DNA of 64,000 bases, taken from NCBI RefSeq assembly GCF_900103875.1, contig NZ_LT629705.1, positions 5,775,001 through 5,839,000 on the forward strand, given 5' to 3'. The position numbers and the translations under genes are program-made. Each line of letters begins with the position of its first letter. Position 1 is the first letter of the stretch. This DNA comes from Pseudomonas arsenicoxydans (GTDB lineage: Bacteria; Pseudomonadota; Gammaproteobacteria; Pseudomonadales; Pseudomonadaceae). Shown one piece after another: positions 26,363 through 36,542 of the stretch. The notes beneath the pieces were generated by a model. It made no database searches. It was given only the letters and a program-made list of their open reading frames with translations, and had not been told where the DNA came from.

Positions 26363-29300
26363 ATGAAAAGAATGCTGATTAACGCAACTCAACCCGAAGA
26401 GTTGCGTGTTGCACTGGTAGATGGCCAACGCCTCTACGACCTGGACATCGAATCCGGTGCACGCGAGCAGAAGAAGGCCAACATCTATAAAGGCCGGATT
26501 ACTCGCATCGAACCAAGCCTTGAGGCTGCCTTTGTCGATTTCGGCTCTGAGCGCCACGGCTTCCTGCCCCTCAAAGAAATCTCCCGCGAATACTTCAAGA
26601 AAGCCCCTGAAGGCCGCGTCAACATCAAGGACGTCCTGAGCGAAGGCCAGGAAGTCATCGTTCAGGTCGAAAAAGAAGAACGTGGCAACAAGGGCGCCGC
26701 CCTGACCACTTTCATCAGCCTGGCCGGTCGTTACCTGGTGCTGATGCCGAACAACCCACGTGCCGGCGGTATCTCCCGTCGCATCGAAGGTGAAGAGCGC
26801 AACGAGCTGCGCGAAGCCCTGAATGGCCTGGTTGCCCCGGCCGACATGGGTCTGATCGTACGCACTGCCGGCCTTGGCCGCAGCAGCGAAGAAATGCAGT
26901 GGGACCTCGATTACCTGCTGCAACTGTGGACCGCCATCAAAGAAGCCTCGCTGGATCGCTCCGCGCCGTTCCTGATCTATCAGGAAAGCAACGTGATCAT
27001 CCGCGCCATCCGCGATTACCTGCGCCAGGACATCGGCGAAGTGCTGATCGACAGCGTTGAAGCCCAGGACGAAGCCCTGACCTTCATCCGTCAGGTGATG
27101 CCGCAGTACGCCAGCAAGATCAAGCTGTACGAAGACAGCGTTCCGCTGTTCAACCGTTTCCAGATCGAAAGCCAGATCGAGACCGCTTTCCAGCGCGTCG
27201 TCGAACTGCCTTCCGGTGGTTCCATCGTTATCGATCCGACCGAAGCCCTGGTGTCCATCGACATCAACTCGGCGCGCGCCACCAAAGGCAGCGACATCGA
27301 AGAAACCGCCCTGCAGACCAACCTTGAAGCCGCCGAAGAAATCGCCCGTCAGTTGCGCTTGCGCGACATCGGCGGCCTGATCGTCATCGACTTCATCGAC
27401 ATGACCCCTGCCAAGAACCAGCGTGCCGTGGAAGAGAAAGTCCGCGAATGCCTGGAAGCCGACCGCGCTCGCGTGCAAGTCGGTCGCATCTCGCGCTTCG
27501 GCCTGCTGGAAATGTCCCGTCAGCGCCTGCGTCCATCGCTTGGCGAGAGCAGCGGCATCGTCTGCCCGCGTTGCAACGGCACCGGCATCATCCGTGACGT
27601 TGAATCGCTGTCGCTGGCGATCCTGCGTCTGATCGAAGAAGAAGCCCTGAAAGACCGTACCGCCGAAGTTCGCGCCCAAGTGCCGATCCCGGTGGCTGCG
27701 TTCCTGCTCAACGAAAAACGCAACTCGATCACCAAGATCGAACTGCGCACCCGTGCTCGCATCGTCATTCTGCCGAACGATCACCTCGAAACGCCGCACT
27801 TCGAAGTTCAGCGTCTGCGCGATGACAGCCCGGAAGCCGCAGTCGGCCAGTCCAGCTACGAAATCGCTGCTGCCGCTGCCGAAGTCGAAGAAGTCCAGCC
27901 AGCCGCCGCGACCCGCACCCTGGTTCGCCAGGAAGCCGCGGTCAAGACCGCTCCGGCCCGCGCCAACGCTCCGGTTCCGACCGAAGTCGTCGCTGCCGCA
28001 CCAGTCGCTGCACCGGCCGTCGCGCCAGAGCCAAGCCTGTTCAAGGGTCTGGTGAAGTCGCTGGTCAGCCTGTTCGCGACCAAGGAAGAGCCTGTCGCTC
28101 CGGTTGTGGTTGAAAAACCAGCAACCACCGAGCGTCCGGCCCGCAACGAAGAGCGTCGCAACGGTCGTCAGCAGAGCCGCAACCGTAATGGTCGCCGCGA
28201 TGAAGAACGCAAGCCTCGTGAAGAACGTGCACCACGCGAAGAGCGCGCACCACGTGAGCCACGTGAAGCTCGTGAAGAAACGCCTGTTGTTGCTCGCGAA
28301 GAACGCGCGCCTCGTGAAGAACGCGCACCACGCGCCCCTCGCGAAGAACGTGCCCCGCGCGCTCCACGCGAAGATCGCAAGCCACGCGGCGACCGCGAAG
28401 AGCGTCCGGTTCGTGAACTGCGCGAGCCGCTGGATGCCACTCCAGTTACCGCTGCCGCTGTCGCGACTGCTGCCGTTACCACTGAAGAGCGTCCAGCTCG
28501 CCAGCCACGTGAAGAACGCGCTCCACGCCCACCGCGTGAAGAACGTCAGCCACGTGCCGAGCAAGCTGCTGCTGCCGTCGCCGAAGAAGAATTGGTGACC
28601 AACGAAGAGCAACTGCAGGAAGACGGTCAGGAAGGCGCCGAAGGCGATCGTCCACGCCGCCGCTCCCGTGGTCAGCGTCGTCGCAGCAACCGTCGCGAGC
28701 GTCAGCGTGATGCCAACGGCAACGTGATCGAAGGTTCGGAAGAATCCGAGTCTGGCGAAGGCAACGAAGCTGCCGACCGCAACGAAGCGCCAAGCACTTC
28801 CGATCTGGCCGCCGGCCTGGCTGTTACCGCAGCCGTTGCCAGCACCGTGATCAGCGCGCCGGCTGAAGCACAAGCCCACGAGCAAGCCGAACGCGCTACT
28901 GCCGTTACTTTGGAAACAGCTCCGGTTGAAGCTCCAGTGGTTGAAGCAACGACTCCGGTCGAAGCCACCGCCGCACCGGAAATCGAAGTAGCTCCAGTTC
29001 GCGAAGAAGCACAGCCTGTGGTTGAAGCTGCACCTGTCGCCGAACCAGTGTCTGCCGCCGAGCCAGCTGTCGAAACCTCCAGCGAAACCGTAACCGAAGC
29101 TGTCCGTGAAGTTCGCGAAGAACAAACCGCGTTCAACTGGGTTGCCGAGCCGGTAACTGTCGAAGCTCCAGCACCTGTTGTGCAAGCCCCGGTGGCTGAA
29201 GCGATAGTCTCCGAGCCAGTGGTTGCTGCCGCCGAGCCTGCTCCGGTCGTGGAAGCGCCGGTTGTGGCTGAAGTGGCTGCACCGCAAGTCGAAGCTGCCC

Positions 29301-29593
29301 CTGTCAGCGCCCTGACGCCGAGCGGCCGTGCGCCTAACGACCCGCGTGAAGTGCGTCGTCGCAAGCGTGAAGAAGAGCGCCTGAAGAAAGAAGCCGAACT
29401 GGCTGCCGCTGCTGCTCCAGCTGAAGTGGCTCCGGCTCCGGTTTCCGAGCCTGCACCGGTTGCAGCTGAAGTGGTCGACTCGGCACCTGTTGCCGAGTCG
29501 GTCATCGAAGAAGCACCGCGCTCCGTACAGGAAGCGGTAGAGCAACACCAACAAGCCCTGGAAAAAGAACACGAGCCTAAACCACTCGTCTGA
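26363..29593 (+). CDS. rne: ribonuclease E
   Basis: This protein of 1076 residues is the endonuclease that starts mRNA decay and processes rRNA and tRNA. The start at 26363 gives the usual [18 protein letters not shown]. The catalytic half (to about residue 520) includes the S1 domain, the metal site [37 protein letters not shown] and the zinc link CPRCNGTG. The C-terminal half is low-complexity: an Arg/Glu/Pro repeat block near residues 610-770 and then an Ala/Val/Glu/Pro-rich block. It should scaffold an RNA degradosome on the inner membrane. A strong terminator follows. Confidence 0.96.
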   Translation: MKRMLINATQPEELRVALVDGQRLYDLDIESGAREQKKANIYKGRITRIEPSLEAAFVDFGSERHGFLPLKEISREYFKKAPEGRVNIKDVLSEGQEVIVQVEKEERGNKGAALTTFISLAGRYLVLMPNNPRAGGISRRIEGEERNELREALNGLVAPADMGLIVRTAGLGRSSEEMQWDLDYLLQLWTAIKEASLDRSAPFLIYQESNVIIRAIRDYLRQDIGEVLIDSVEAQDEALTFIRQVMPQYASKIKLYEDSVPLFNRFQIESQIETAFQRVVELPSGGSIVIDPTEALVSIDINSARATKGSDIEETALQTNLEAAEEIARQLRLRDIGGLIVIDFIDMTPAKNQRAVEEKVRECLEADRARVQVGRISRFGLLEMSRQRLRPSLGESSGIVCPRCNGTGIIRDVESLSLAILRLIEEEALKDRTAEVRAQVPIPVAAFLLNEKRNSITKIELRTRARIVILPNDHLETPHFEVQRLRDDSPEAAVGQSSYEIAAAAAEVEEVQPAAATRTLVRQEAAVKTAPARANAPVPTEVVAAAPVAAPAVAPEPSLFKGLVKSLVSLFATKEEPVAPVVVEKPATTERPARNEERRNGRQQSRNRNGRRDEERKPREERAPREERAPREPREAREETPVVAREERAPREERAPRAPREERAPRAPREDRKPRGDREERPVRELREPLDATPVTAAAVATAAVTTEERPARQPREERAPRPPREERQPRAEQAAAAVAEEELVTNEEQLQEDGQEGAEGDRPRRRSRGQRRRSNRRERQRDANGNVIEGSEESESGEGNEAADRNEAPSTSDLAAGLAVTAAVASTVISAPAEAQAHEQAERATAVTLETAPVEAPVVEATTPVEATAAPEIEVAPVREEAQPVVEAAPVAEPVSAAEPAVETSSETVTEAVREVREEQTAFNWVAEPVTVEAPAPVVQAPVAEAIVSEPVVAAAEPAPVVEAPVVAEVAAPQVEAAPVSALTPSGRAPNDPREVRRRKREEERLKKEAELAAAAAPAEVAPAPVSEPAPVAAEVVDSAPVAESVIEEAPRSVQEAVEQHQQALEKEHEPKPLV

Positions 29594-29607
29594 TTCCATC
29601 GGCCACT

Positions 29608-29645
29608 AAAAAGCCCCGCCTGGTAATCCAGGCGGGGCTTTTTTT
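29608..29645. terminator. bidirectional terminator after rne
   Basis: GCCCCGCCTGG (29613-29623) and CCAGGCGGGGC (29628-29638) form an 11-base stem with a TAAT loop, with a T run after it and an A run before it. It can end rne on the plus strand and mocA on the minus strand. Confidence 0.9.
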
Positions 29646-29692
29646 ATTCCCGTTGTAAATAACCGCGCTCCCACAGGGGATTTGTGCTGAAG

Positions 29693-30283
29693 CTACTTGA
29701 AGAGCAATTTCTCCGGGACATCGACATCCCACAACACCCCGGGATCATCCACCGCCACCTCGACCACCCTGCCCTGCGCGAACAGCGGCTTGGCACCGTG
29801 ATCGCCGGACAACCCCATCAACCCCGGTCCAAAGCGGCGGCCAAACCCCACCGGATGCCCAAACTTTCCTTCATGCACCGGCACGCTGACGCAATCATCA
29901 GCAATTCCTGTCAGCACCTGATCAATACTCGACGGCAAAATAAACGGCATATCCCCCAGTACAATCAGCCAGCCACCCAGCTCCGGACACGCCTTCACCC
30001 CGGCAGCAATGCTGTCGCCCATCCCGGCAGGCTCGATCACCACGATCTCGAAGCCGTACGCCTGAGCCATGCGTATCACTTGGGGACGATCTTCGGTGGT
30101 CACCAGCACTCGCTTCCCCAGCGAAGCAGGCAGGCTCACCAGGACTTGCTCGATGACGGAGCGAACCACGCCGTCACGGCCCGTGCAATCAGCCAGCAAC
30201 TTGTCCTTGTCCGTCCCCGCCACCTGCCTGAAACGACTGCCCTGCCCCGCCGCCAGGACGATGATGCCGATGGGCTCACTCAT
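29693..30283 (-). CDS. mocA: molybdenum cofactor cytidylyltransferase-like protein
   Basis: This 196-residue nucleotidyltransferase has the MobA/MocA start GIIVLAAGQGSRFRQVAG (residues 6-23) and the LGDMPFILP metal segment. MocA joins CMP to molybdopterin-Mo, giving the MCD form used by xanthine-oxidase-type enzymes, which fits the large hydroxylase subunit encoded in the same operon. The start overlaps the xdhC-like gene by 4 bases. The family also contains enzymes for other substrates, so the assignment rests on context as well as motif. Confidence 0.82.
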   Translation of the reverse strand: MSEPIGIIVLAAGQGSRFRQVAGTDKDKLLADCTGRDGVVRSVIEQVLVSLPASLGKRVLVTTEDRPQVIRMAQAYGFEIVVIEPAGMGDSIAAGVKACPELGGWLIVLGDMPFILPSSIDQVLTGIADDCVSVPVHEGKFGHPVGFGRRFGPGLMGLSGDHGAKPLFAQGRVVEVAVDDPGVLWDVDVPEKLLFK

Positions 30284-31263
30284 ACAACCTCCTGCAACGG
30301 CTTCTTCTGCTTGAGTTCGACGCCGTTCTTGATCGCCACAATTTCGGCCAGCAGCGACAAGGCGATTTCCGCCGGACTGTGGCTGCCAATGTGCAAACCG
30401 ATCGGACCGTGCAACCGTTCGATGGCCTGTGGTGACAAGCCTAGCTGAGCCAGGTTATCCCGACGCTTGAGGCTGTTGACCCGCGAGCCCAGCGCACCGA
30501 CATAGAAAGCCTTGGAATCCAGAGCCGTCAGCAGCGCCATGTCGTCCAGACGCGGATCGTGGGTCAGGGCGACGATGGCCGTGCGTTCGTCGGCCTGGAT
30601 CGTCAGCACCGCGTCATCCGGCATGCCCGGGACAAAACGCCCGTGCTGCTCTTCCCAACCGTAGACGAACTCGCTGCGCGGATCGCAGATCAGCACCTCG
30701 AAATCGAGCAATCGGGCCATTTCGGCGACGTACCGGGATAGCTGCCCTGCGCCGATCAGCAATAACCGCCAACGAGGACCGTAGATGGCCCGTAGCGTCT
30801 TGCCATCAAACGTCAGCACATCGCTCTTGGTCGCCGGCTGTAAAACCACTGCTCCCGTTTCAAGATCGAGCGAACGGGCGACGATTTCATGGGCTTCGCA
30901 ACGCGCCAGCAACTCGGCCACCCACCCCGGATCGCCCACGCGCTCTTCGGTCAGGCGCAACGTGCCGCCGCACGGCAAACCAAACCGCGCAGCCTCCTCG
31001 CGGGTGACGCCGTAGGTGATCAATTGCACGGGCGGCCCGTCAGTCGCAATCCGCCCGTCGTGCAACCGCGCAATCAGATCATCCTCGACACAACCGCCGG
31101 ACACCGAACCGATCACCACGCCGTCTTCACGCAACGCCAGCATGGCGCCAGGCGCCCGGGGCGCGGTGCCCCAGGTCTGGACCACGCTGAACAACACCAC
31201 CCGCTGACCAGCAAGGCGCCATTCGAGGACGCTGCGCAGGACGTTCAGATCTGCGCTGTCCAT
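30280..31263 (-). CDS. XdhC/CoxI family molybdenum-enzyme maturation protein
   Basis: This protein of 327 residues has the N-terminal XdhC/CoxI domain (VVQTWGTAPRAPGAMLALREDG, GSVSGGCVEDDLIAR) and a C-terminal Rossmann domain (LLLIGAGQLSRYVAEMA, YVGALGSRVNSLKRR). XdhC proteins bind the sulfurated cofactor and insert it into xanthine-oxidase-family enzymes. The ATG at 31263 shares one base with the stop of the large subunit gene. Upstream in-frame codons exist but would lie inside that gene. Confidence 0.85.
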   Translation of the reverse strand: MDSADLNVLRSVLEWRLAGQRVVLFSVVQTWGTAPRAPGAMLALREDGVVIGSVSGGCVEDDLIARLHDGRIATDGPPVQLITYGVTREEAARFGLPCGGTLRLTEERVGDPGWVAELLARCEAHEIVARSLDLETGAVVLQPATKSDVLTFDGKTLRAIYGPRWRLLLIGAGQLSRYVAEMARLLDFEVLICDPRSEFVYGWEEQHGRFVPGMPDDAVLTIQADERTAIVALTHDPRLDDMALLTALDSKAFYVGALGSRVNSLKRRDNLAQLGLSPQAIERLHGPIGLHIGSHSPAEIALSLLAEIVAIKNGVELKQKKPLQEVV

Positions 31264-33584
31264 CAGGCTTGTGCCTTCTGCCAACCCTGCAGCTGAAAGC
31301 GAACCGGCAGAGTACGGATGCGCTTGCCGGTCGCCGCGAAGATGGCGTTGCACAGCGCTGGCGCAATCGGTGGCACGCCTGGCTCACCGACACCGCCCAG
31401 CGGCACCACGCCTGGAGGCGTCACCAGATGCACGGCGACTTCCTTCGGCGCCAGGGACATGCGCGCCACTTCGTACATGTGGAAGTTGTCCTGCTGGACC
31501 TTGCCGTCCTTGAAGCTGATTTCCCCCAACACCGCATTGCCCAGGCCCATGACGCAGGCGCCTTCCAACTGCGAGCGAATCCGCTCCGGGTTGATTTGCG
31601 GACCGCAATCCACGGCAATGTCGGCTTTATGCACGATCAACGTGCCGTCGTCCTTGACCTCGACCTCAATGACCGCCGCCACGTAAGTGACAAAGCTGTA
31701 ATGCACCGCCAGCCCCAAACCTCGGCCCTTGGGCAACTCACGCCCCCAGCCGGCTGCCTTGGCCGCGGTTTCCAGCACCGTGCGCATCCGGCCAGTGTCG
31801 ATCGGATAACGCTCGGGCGACTCACCGTAGTTCCACTCTTCACTCAAGGTGCGCGGATCGATCTGGCGGTCCGGACCGAGCAATTTGATCTGGTACTTGA
31901 GCGGATCTTGCTTTGCCTTGTGCGCCAGCTCATCGACGAAGCTCTGAATCGCGAAGCCGTGAGGAATGTTCGATACGGAGCGATACCAGCCGACCCGGGT
32001 GTGGATCGCGGCTTCCGGGTTTTCCAGGCGCACATTGGGAATGGCATAGGCCATGTTGGTGAACCCCATGCCCAACTCGAACGCCGCTTCGTGGTTCATG
32101 CCCGGCGCGAACAGCGCCGTGATGCTCGGGGCGACGGTGCGATGCAGCCAACCGGAAGGCAAGCCATCCTTGTTCAGGCTGGCCTTCAGGTATTCGGCCG
32201 ACACCGTGTGGAAGTAGGAACAGTGGATGTCGTCTTCACGGGTCCATTGCACACGTACAGCCTTGCCCGGGAATTCCTTGGCGAGAATGGCCGCTTCGAT
32301 GATGAAATCCGGTTTGGACTTGCGACCGAAACCGCCACCCAGCAAGGTCACGTTAAACGTGACGTTATCGAAGGGAATGCCCAGGCGTTCACCGATGCGC
32401 TCGCGGGTGACTTGCGGTGCCTGGCTCGGCCCCCAGGCTTCGCACACGCCATCCTTGAAGCGAGCGATGGCGACCATCGGCTCCATTGGCGCCTGCGCCA
32501 AGTGTGGCAGGTAGTAGGAGGCTTCGACGGTGCTGTTGGCGCCTTTCATGGCCTCGTCGATGTTGCCGGTATTGCGCACCACTTTGCCGGGTTGCAGGGA
32601 CGCGGCTTCCAGTTCCTTGCGGTAGGCAATCGAGTCATAACTGGCGTTGGGACCGTCATCCCACTCTATTTTCAGTGCTTCGCGGCCCTTGATCGCGGCC
32701 CAGGTGTTGCTGGCCACGACGGCCACACCACCCAATGGCTGGAATTCGGACGGCAGCGGACGGCCTTCGATCTGAATGACCTTGATCACCCCCGGGACTT
32801 TCAGCGCGGCGCTGGAATCGACGGATTTAACCTTGCCGCCATAGACCGCCGGACGGGCTATCGTGGCGTAAAGCATGCCGTCGAAATGCACATCGGCACC
32901 GTAAACGGCACGACCGTTGACGATGTCGGCGCCGTCGATGGCCTTGGTGCCCTCTTTGCCGATGTAGCGAAATTCAGATGGCTGCTTGAGTCGCAGACTG
33001 TCGCGAGCCGGCACGGCCAGCGCACCGGCAGCGGCGGCCAGGGCGCCATAGCCCAGTTCACGTCCGGTGGGCTGGTGAACCACTTTATGCAGTTGCGCAT
33101 GGCACTCGCTGACCGGGACTTTCCACTGATCGGCGGCAGCCTGCTCCAGCATGGTCCGCGCGGCAGCACCGCAGCGGCGCATCGGCTCGTACCAGTGACG
33201 CATGCTGCGCGAGCCGTCGGTGTCCTGGTTGCCGAAGCGCACTTCGTCGCCCGGTGCCTGCTGCACCTTCATCATCGCCCAGTCGGCGTCCAGTTCATCG
33301 GCCACCACCATGGTCAGGCTGGTGCGCACGCCCTGGCCCATTTCCGAACGGTTGCAGATGACTGTGACCATGCCGTCAGCGGCGATGCTGACGTAAACCT
33401 TGGGATCGTCGATCCAGCCATTGGGCATGCCGTCGGCGCCGAATTTCTTCTCTTTTTCTTCGGCGAAAGCGTCTTGCCAGCCCCAACTTGCCACCAGCAC
33501 CAACGCACCGGTCGCACCGACGCCTTTAAGGAAACCACGGCGACTGAGGTTGCTCAGCGCAAAATCATTCGGCAACTGGCTCAT
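31263..33584 (-). CDS. Tat-exported molybdenum hydroxylase large subunit (IorB-like)
   Basis: This 773-residue protein is a xanthine-oxidase-family catalytic subunit of the isoquinoline 1-oxidoreductase beta type. A twin-arginine signal (NLSRRGFLKGVGATGALVLV, residues 12-31) shows export of the folded, cofactor-loaded enzyme. Cofactor-binding stretches are seen in LGGGFGRKSKPDFI and GGVGEPGVPPIAPALCNA near the C terminus; the latter holds the catalytic Glu. It would hydroxylate an aldehyde or N-heterocycle in the periplasm. The 2Fe-2S subunit gene overlaps it by 4 bases. No cytochrome c electron acceptor gene is adjacent, so the acceptor is unknown. Confidence 0.85.
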   Translation of the reverse strand: MSQLPNDFALSNLSRRGFLKGVGATGALVLVASWGWQDAFAEEKEKKFGADGMPNGWIDDPKVYVSIAADGMVTVICNRSEMGQGVRTSLTMVVADELDADWAMMKVQQAPGDEVRFGNQDTDGSRSMRHWYEPMRRCGAAARTMLEQAAADQWKVPVSECHAQLHKVVHQPTGRELGYGALAAAAGALAVPARDSLRLKQPSEFRYIGKEGTKAIDGADIVNGRAVYGADVHFDGMLYATIARPAVYGGKVKSVDSSAALKVPGVIKVIQIEGRPLPSEFQPLGGVAVVASNTWAAIKGREALKIEWDDGPNASYDSIAYRKELEAASLQPGKVVRNTGNIDEAMKGANSTVEASYYLPHLAQAPMEPMVAIARFKDGVCEAWGPSQAPQVTRERIGERLGIPFDNVTFNVTLLGGGFGRKSKPDFIIEAAILAKEFPGKAVRVQWTREDDIHCSYFHTVSAEYLKASLNKDGLPSGWLHRTVAPSITALFAPGMNHEAAFELGMGFTNMAYAIPNVRLENPEAAIHTRVGWYRSVSNIPHGFAIQSFVDELAHKAKQDPLKYQIKLLGPDRQIDPRTLSEEWNYGESPERYPIDTGRMRTVLETAAKAAGWGRELPKGRGLGLAVHYSFVTYVAAVIEVEVKDDGTLIVHKADIAVDCGPQINPERIRSQLEGACVMGLGNAVLGEISFKDGKVQQDNFHMYEVARMSLAPKEVAVHLVTPPGVVPLGGVGEPGVPPIAPALCNAIFAATGKRIRTLPVRFQLQGWQKAQA

Positions 33585-34051
33585 ACCTTGGCCTCCTTCA
33601 GGTGAGTGGATGCCTGGCGGATGGCGGTCTTGATTCGGTTATACGTGCCGCAGCGGCAAATATTGCCGACCATCGCCTCTTCAATCTGTTCGTCGCTGGG
33701 GTTTGGATGGGTCTTTAGCAGCGCGGTGGCCGACATGATTTGCCCGCCCTGGCAGAAACCACATTGGGCCACAGCAGTGTCGAGCCAGGCCTGTTGCACG
33801 ACTTGCCCGACCGGGTCGACGTGCAAGTTATCGATAGTAGTGACGTTCTGGCCGACCACCGAACCGATCGGCGTGATGCAACTGCGCGCCGGAGCGCCGT
33901 CGATATGAATGGTGCAGGCGCCGCACAGGCCCATGCCGCAGCCGAACTTGGTGCCGTTGTAGCCGGCCACATCGCGGATAGCCCAGAGCAGCGGCATGTC
34001 CTCGGTGACGTCGAGTTGATGGTCTTGACCATTGAGTTTCAGGGTAATCAT
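33581..34051 (-). CDS. 2Fe-2S subunit of the molybdenum hydroxylase (IorA-like)
   Basis: This protein of 156 residues carries two 2Fe-2S clusters. The plant-ferredoxin-like one uses CGMGLCGAC near residue 40 plus a later Cys, and the second uses CGFCQGGQIM and CRCGTY in the C-terminal half. It passes electrons from the Mo site of the large subunit. It has no signal peptide, so it is probably co-exported with the Tat-targeted large subunit. The start at 34051 matches family N termini (MITLKLNGQ), although its ribosome site is weak. Confidence 0.87.
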   Translation of the reverse strand: MITLKLNGQDHQLDVTEDMPLLWAIRDVAGYNGTKFGCGMGLCGACTIHIDGAPARSCITPIGSVVGQNVTTIDNLHVDPVGQVVQQAWLDTAVAQCGFCQGGQIMSATALLKTHPNPSDEQIEEAMVGNICRCGTYNRIKTAIRQASTHLKEAKV

Positions 34052-34232
34052 GGGCACGCCCGCATATTTATTCAGGTTATGGGGTCGAGCAATCTGCCGC
34101 CTGGGGTTGGCGGTTGGAATCACGCAGATCGACTCAGGCTAATGAGGCTCTCTTATGCGGACGGACAGGTCTGCATCGGGCCTTTGGTGGAGCAAATGCT
34201 TGCATCGTTAGGTGGCTAAGTTAACTCAGCAT

Positions 34233-34271
34233 TAACAAAAAAGCCCTGCACATTTGAAGGTGTGCAGGGCT
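34233..34271 (-). terminator. terminator after murB
   Basis: On the minus strand AGCCCTGCACA and TGTGCAGGGCT (arms at 34261-34271 and 34242-34252) form an 11-base stem followed by a run of six T. It lies 27 bases after the murB stop. Confidence 0.9.
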
Positions 34272-34297
34272 CTGAAATCAGTCATTGAAGCTTAGCT

Positions 34298-35317
34298 TCA
34301 ATACTGGTTCGGCTCCATTTCCAGATCGACCTTGAATCGCTCCGAAATGTCTTTCTGAATGTGCTGCGCCAGGTTCAGCAATTGCAGGCCGGTGGCGCTG
34401 CCGTAGTTGACCAGCACCAGCGCCTGCAACTTATGCACGCCGGCATCTCCGTCTCGAAAGCCTTTCCAGCCCGCTCGCTCGATCAACCAACCCGCCGCCA
34501 GTTTCATCTGCCCATCGGGCTGCGCGTAGGCCACCAGGTCCGGGTATTCGATCTTGAGCTGTGCGACCAATGCGGCCGACACCAGAGGGTTCTTGAAAAA
34601 ACTGCCGGCATTGCCCAACACGGCCGGGTCCGGGAGTTTTTCGTTGCGAATGCTGCAGATCGCCTGGCTGACATCGGTAGCGGTCGGATGATCGATGCCT
34701 TGCTCGGTCAGGCGCTGGCGAACCGGGCCGTATTCCAGATGCAGGTGTGCGGCACGGTCCAGGGTGAAACGCACGCGCAGGATCAACCAGCGTCCCGGCT
34801 CCTGCTTGAACACGCTGTCGCGATAGGCGAAGTTGCACTGCGCCAGGGTGAAGTCCCGCAGCTCGCCACTCTGGCGATCCAGCGCAGTCAAGCCGGCGAA
34901 AACGTCCTTGATCTCGACACCATAAGCGCCGATGTTCTGCATCGGTGCCGCGCCCACGGTGCCGGGGATCAAGCTGAGGTTTTCAAGCCCCGCCAAACCC
35001 TGCGCCAGGGTGTGTTGCACAAACGGGTGCCAGGGCTCGCCGGCCTCGGCTTCGATGACAACTTTGTTGCCGTCATCGCTTAGGATCCGAATCCCGCGCG
35101 TGGCCATGCGCAGCACCAGCGCCGGGATATCGGCCGTCAGAAGCAGGTTGCTGCCACCGCCGATCACCAGCAGCGGTACGTCATGCGCTGTCGCATATGT
35201 CAGGGCTTCGCGCACATCGGCATCGCTGTGCACCTCGGCAAACAACCGCGCCTTGACGTCGACACCAAAGCTATTGAACGGCTTGAGCGAAACCTGAGGT
35301 TGAACCTGCAAACTCAT
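34298..35317 (-). CDS. murB: UDP-N-acetylenolpyruvoylglucosamine reductase
   Basis: This flavoenzyme of 339 residues makes UDP-MurNAc with NADPH. The start NSFGVDVKARLF leads into the FAD-binding PLLVIGGGSNLLLT near residue 50, and IPGTVGAAPMQNIGAYGVEIKD near residue 115 is the substrate loop. The catalytic Ser lies in GNAGSFFKNP, and the length fits the type I (E. coli) form. It overlaps the downstream end of the phosphatase gene by 4 bases and closes the lpxK-ycaR-kdsB-ptpA-murB run. Confidence 0.95.
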   Translation of the reverse strand: MSLQVQPQVSLKPFNSFGVDVKARLFAEVHSDADVREALTYATAHDVPLLVIGGGSNLLLTADIPALVLRMATRGIRILSDDGNKVVIEAEAGEPWHPFVQHTLAQGLAGLENLSLIPGTVGAAPMQNIGAYGVEIKDVFAGLTALDRQSGELRDFTLAQCNFAYRDSVFKQEPGRWLILRVRFTLDRAAHLHLEYGPVRQRLTEQGIDHPTATDVSQAICSIRNEKLPDPAVLGNAGSFFKNPLVSAALVAQLKIEYPDLVAYAQPDGQMKLAAGWLIERAGWKGFRDGDAGVHKLQALVLVNYGSATGLQLLNLAQHIQKDISERFKVDLEMEPNQY

Positions 35318-35778
35318 AACCGCCCCTTCAATTCAATTACCAGCAGATCACTGGCGCGCTCGATCAGGTCCAGCACCTGTTCGAAACCCTGGTCGCCGTC
35401 GTAATAGGGATCCGGCACTTCATCGAGTTCCGATTGATAACGCCGTAGGAACAGGTCCAATTCGGCCTTGCCCTTGGCCGGTTGCAGGGCCTTGAGGTGG
35501 CGCAGGTTGCTGTTGTCCATTGCCAGGATCAGGTCGTAGGCGGCGAAATCAGCACGGGTCACTTGCTGGGCGCGCTGGGCGGACAGGTCGTAACCACGCA
35601 GCTTTGCGGCCGCCTGGCTGCGTTTGTCCGGCGCCTTGCCGACATGCCAGTCGCCGGTGCCGGCGGAAGCGACTTCGATCTGATCGGCCAGCCCTGCTTC
35701 ACGCAGTTTATGACGCAGTACACCTTCGGCCGTGGGAGACCGGCAGATGTTGCCCAGGCACACGAACAAAACGCGCAT
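35314..35778 (-). CDS. low-molecular-weight protein tyrosine phosphatase
   Basis: This 154-residue phosphatase has the active-site loop CLGNICR at residues 7-13 and the general-acid segment DPYYDGDQGF near residue 118. It shares one base with the kdsB stop region and overlaps murB by 4 bases, as in PAO1 PA2978. In other bacteria such enzymes oppose a BY-kinase in polysaccharide control, but no kinase is present here, so its substrate is unknown. Confidence 0.92.
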   Translation of the reverse strand: MRVLFVCLGNICRSPTAEGVLRHKLREAGLADQIEVASAGTGDWHVGKAPDKRSQAAAKLRGYDLSAQRAQQVTRADFAAYDLILAMDNSNLRHLKALQPAKGKAELDLFLRRYQSELDEVPDPYYDGDQGFEQVLDLIERASDLLVIELKGRL

Positions 35779-36542
35779 CAGGCCTCCAGCAGGCGACGAA
35801 CGCGCTCAAGGTCTTCGACGGTATCGACACCGGTCGGCGGTGCGATCAGCGCATCGGCAACGTGAATTCGCACGCCGTGCCACAGCGCACGCAGCTGTTC
35901 GAGGGATTCGGTGTTTTCCAGCCAGCACGGGCCCCAGCTGACGAAGTCATGCAGGAAACCGGCGCGGTAGGCATAGATGCCGATGTGGCGGCGATAGGGC
36001 ACGCCTTGCGGCATTTGCTCGCGGGTGTTGGCGAACGCGTCCCGGGCCCACGGCAACGTGGCGCGGCTGAAGGTCAGCGCCAGGCCATTGAGGTCGCTGA
36101 CAACCTTGACCACGTTGGGATTGAACAGGGTTTCGACGTCTTCGATCGGTTCGGCCAACGTGGCCATCCGCGCTTCAGTGTGCGCCGCCAGATTGGCTGC
36201 GACCTGATCGATCACGCTCGGCGGGATCAACGGCTCGTCACCCTGGACGTTGACCACGATGGCGTCAGGCGCCAGGCCCAGTTTCTCCGCCACTTCAGCC
36301 AGACGGTCGGTGCCGGAATTGTGGTCTTCACGCGTCAGCACCACTTCTGCACCAAAGGCGTTGCAGGCCTCGACGATACGCGCATCATCCGTCGCGACCA
36401 CGACACGCTGGGCACTGCTTTTGCTCGCCTGCTCCCAGACGTGCTGGATCATCGGCTTGCCGGCGATCAACAGCAGCGGTTTGCCCGGAAGGCGAGTCGA
36501 GGCATAACGCGATGGAATGACAACGGTGAAGGCTGTGGTCAT
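35778..36542 (-). CDS. kdsB: CMP-3-deoxy-D-manno-octulosonate cytidylyltransferase
   Basis: This protein of 254 residues activates KDO with CTP for lipopolysaccharide inner core synthesis. The N-terminal [28 protein letters not shown] and the downstream [11 protein letters not shown] are family signatures. It overlaps the Trm112-like gene by 4 bases upstream and lies with lpxK, another lipid A gene, in one compact operon. Confidence 0.96.
   Translation of the reverse strand: MTTAFTVVIPSRYASTRLPGKPLLLIAGKPMIQHVWEQASKSSAQRVVVATDDARIVEACNAFGAEVVLTREDHNSGTDRLAEVAEKLGLAPDAIVVNVQGDEPLIPPSVIDQVAANLAAHTEARMATLAEPIEDVETLFNPNVVKVVSDLNGLALTFSRATLPWARDAFANTREQMPQGVPYRRHIGIYAYRAGFLHDFVSWGPCWLENTESLEQLRALWHGVRIHVADALIAPPTGVDTVEDLERVRRLLEA

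Noticed and set aside
26027..29599. A 1190-codon open frame on the minus strand opposite rne
   Set aside because: It is the mirror of the RNase E gene, whose codon use (GAA, GCN, CGT, GTT) leaves no stops in that frame. The predicted protein is a monotone run of Phe, Gly, Arg and Asp with no domain.
31269..33605. A 778-codon open frame on the plus strand opposite the Mo hydroxylase large subunit
   Set aside because: The minus-strand gene has a Tat signal and cofactor motifs and overlaps its operon partners; the opposite frame has no recognisable feature.
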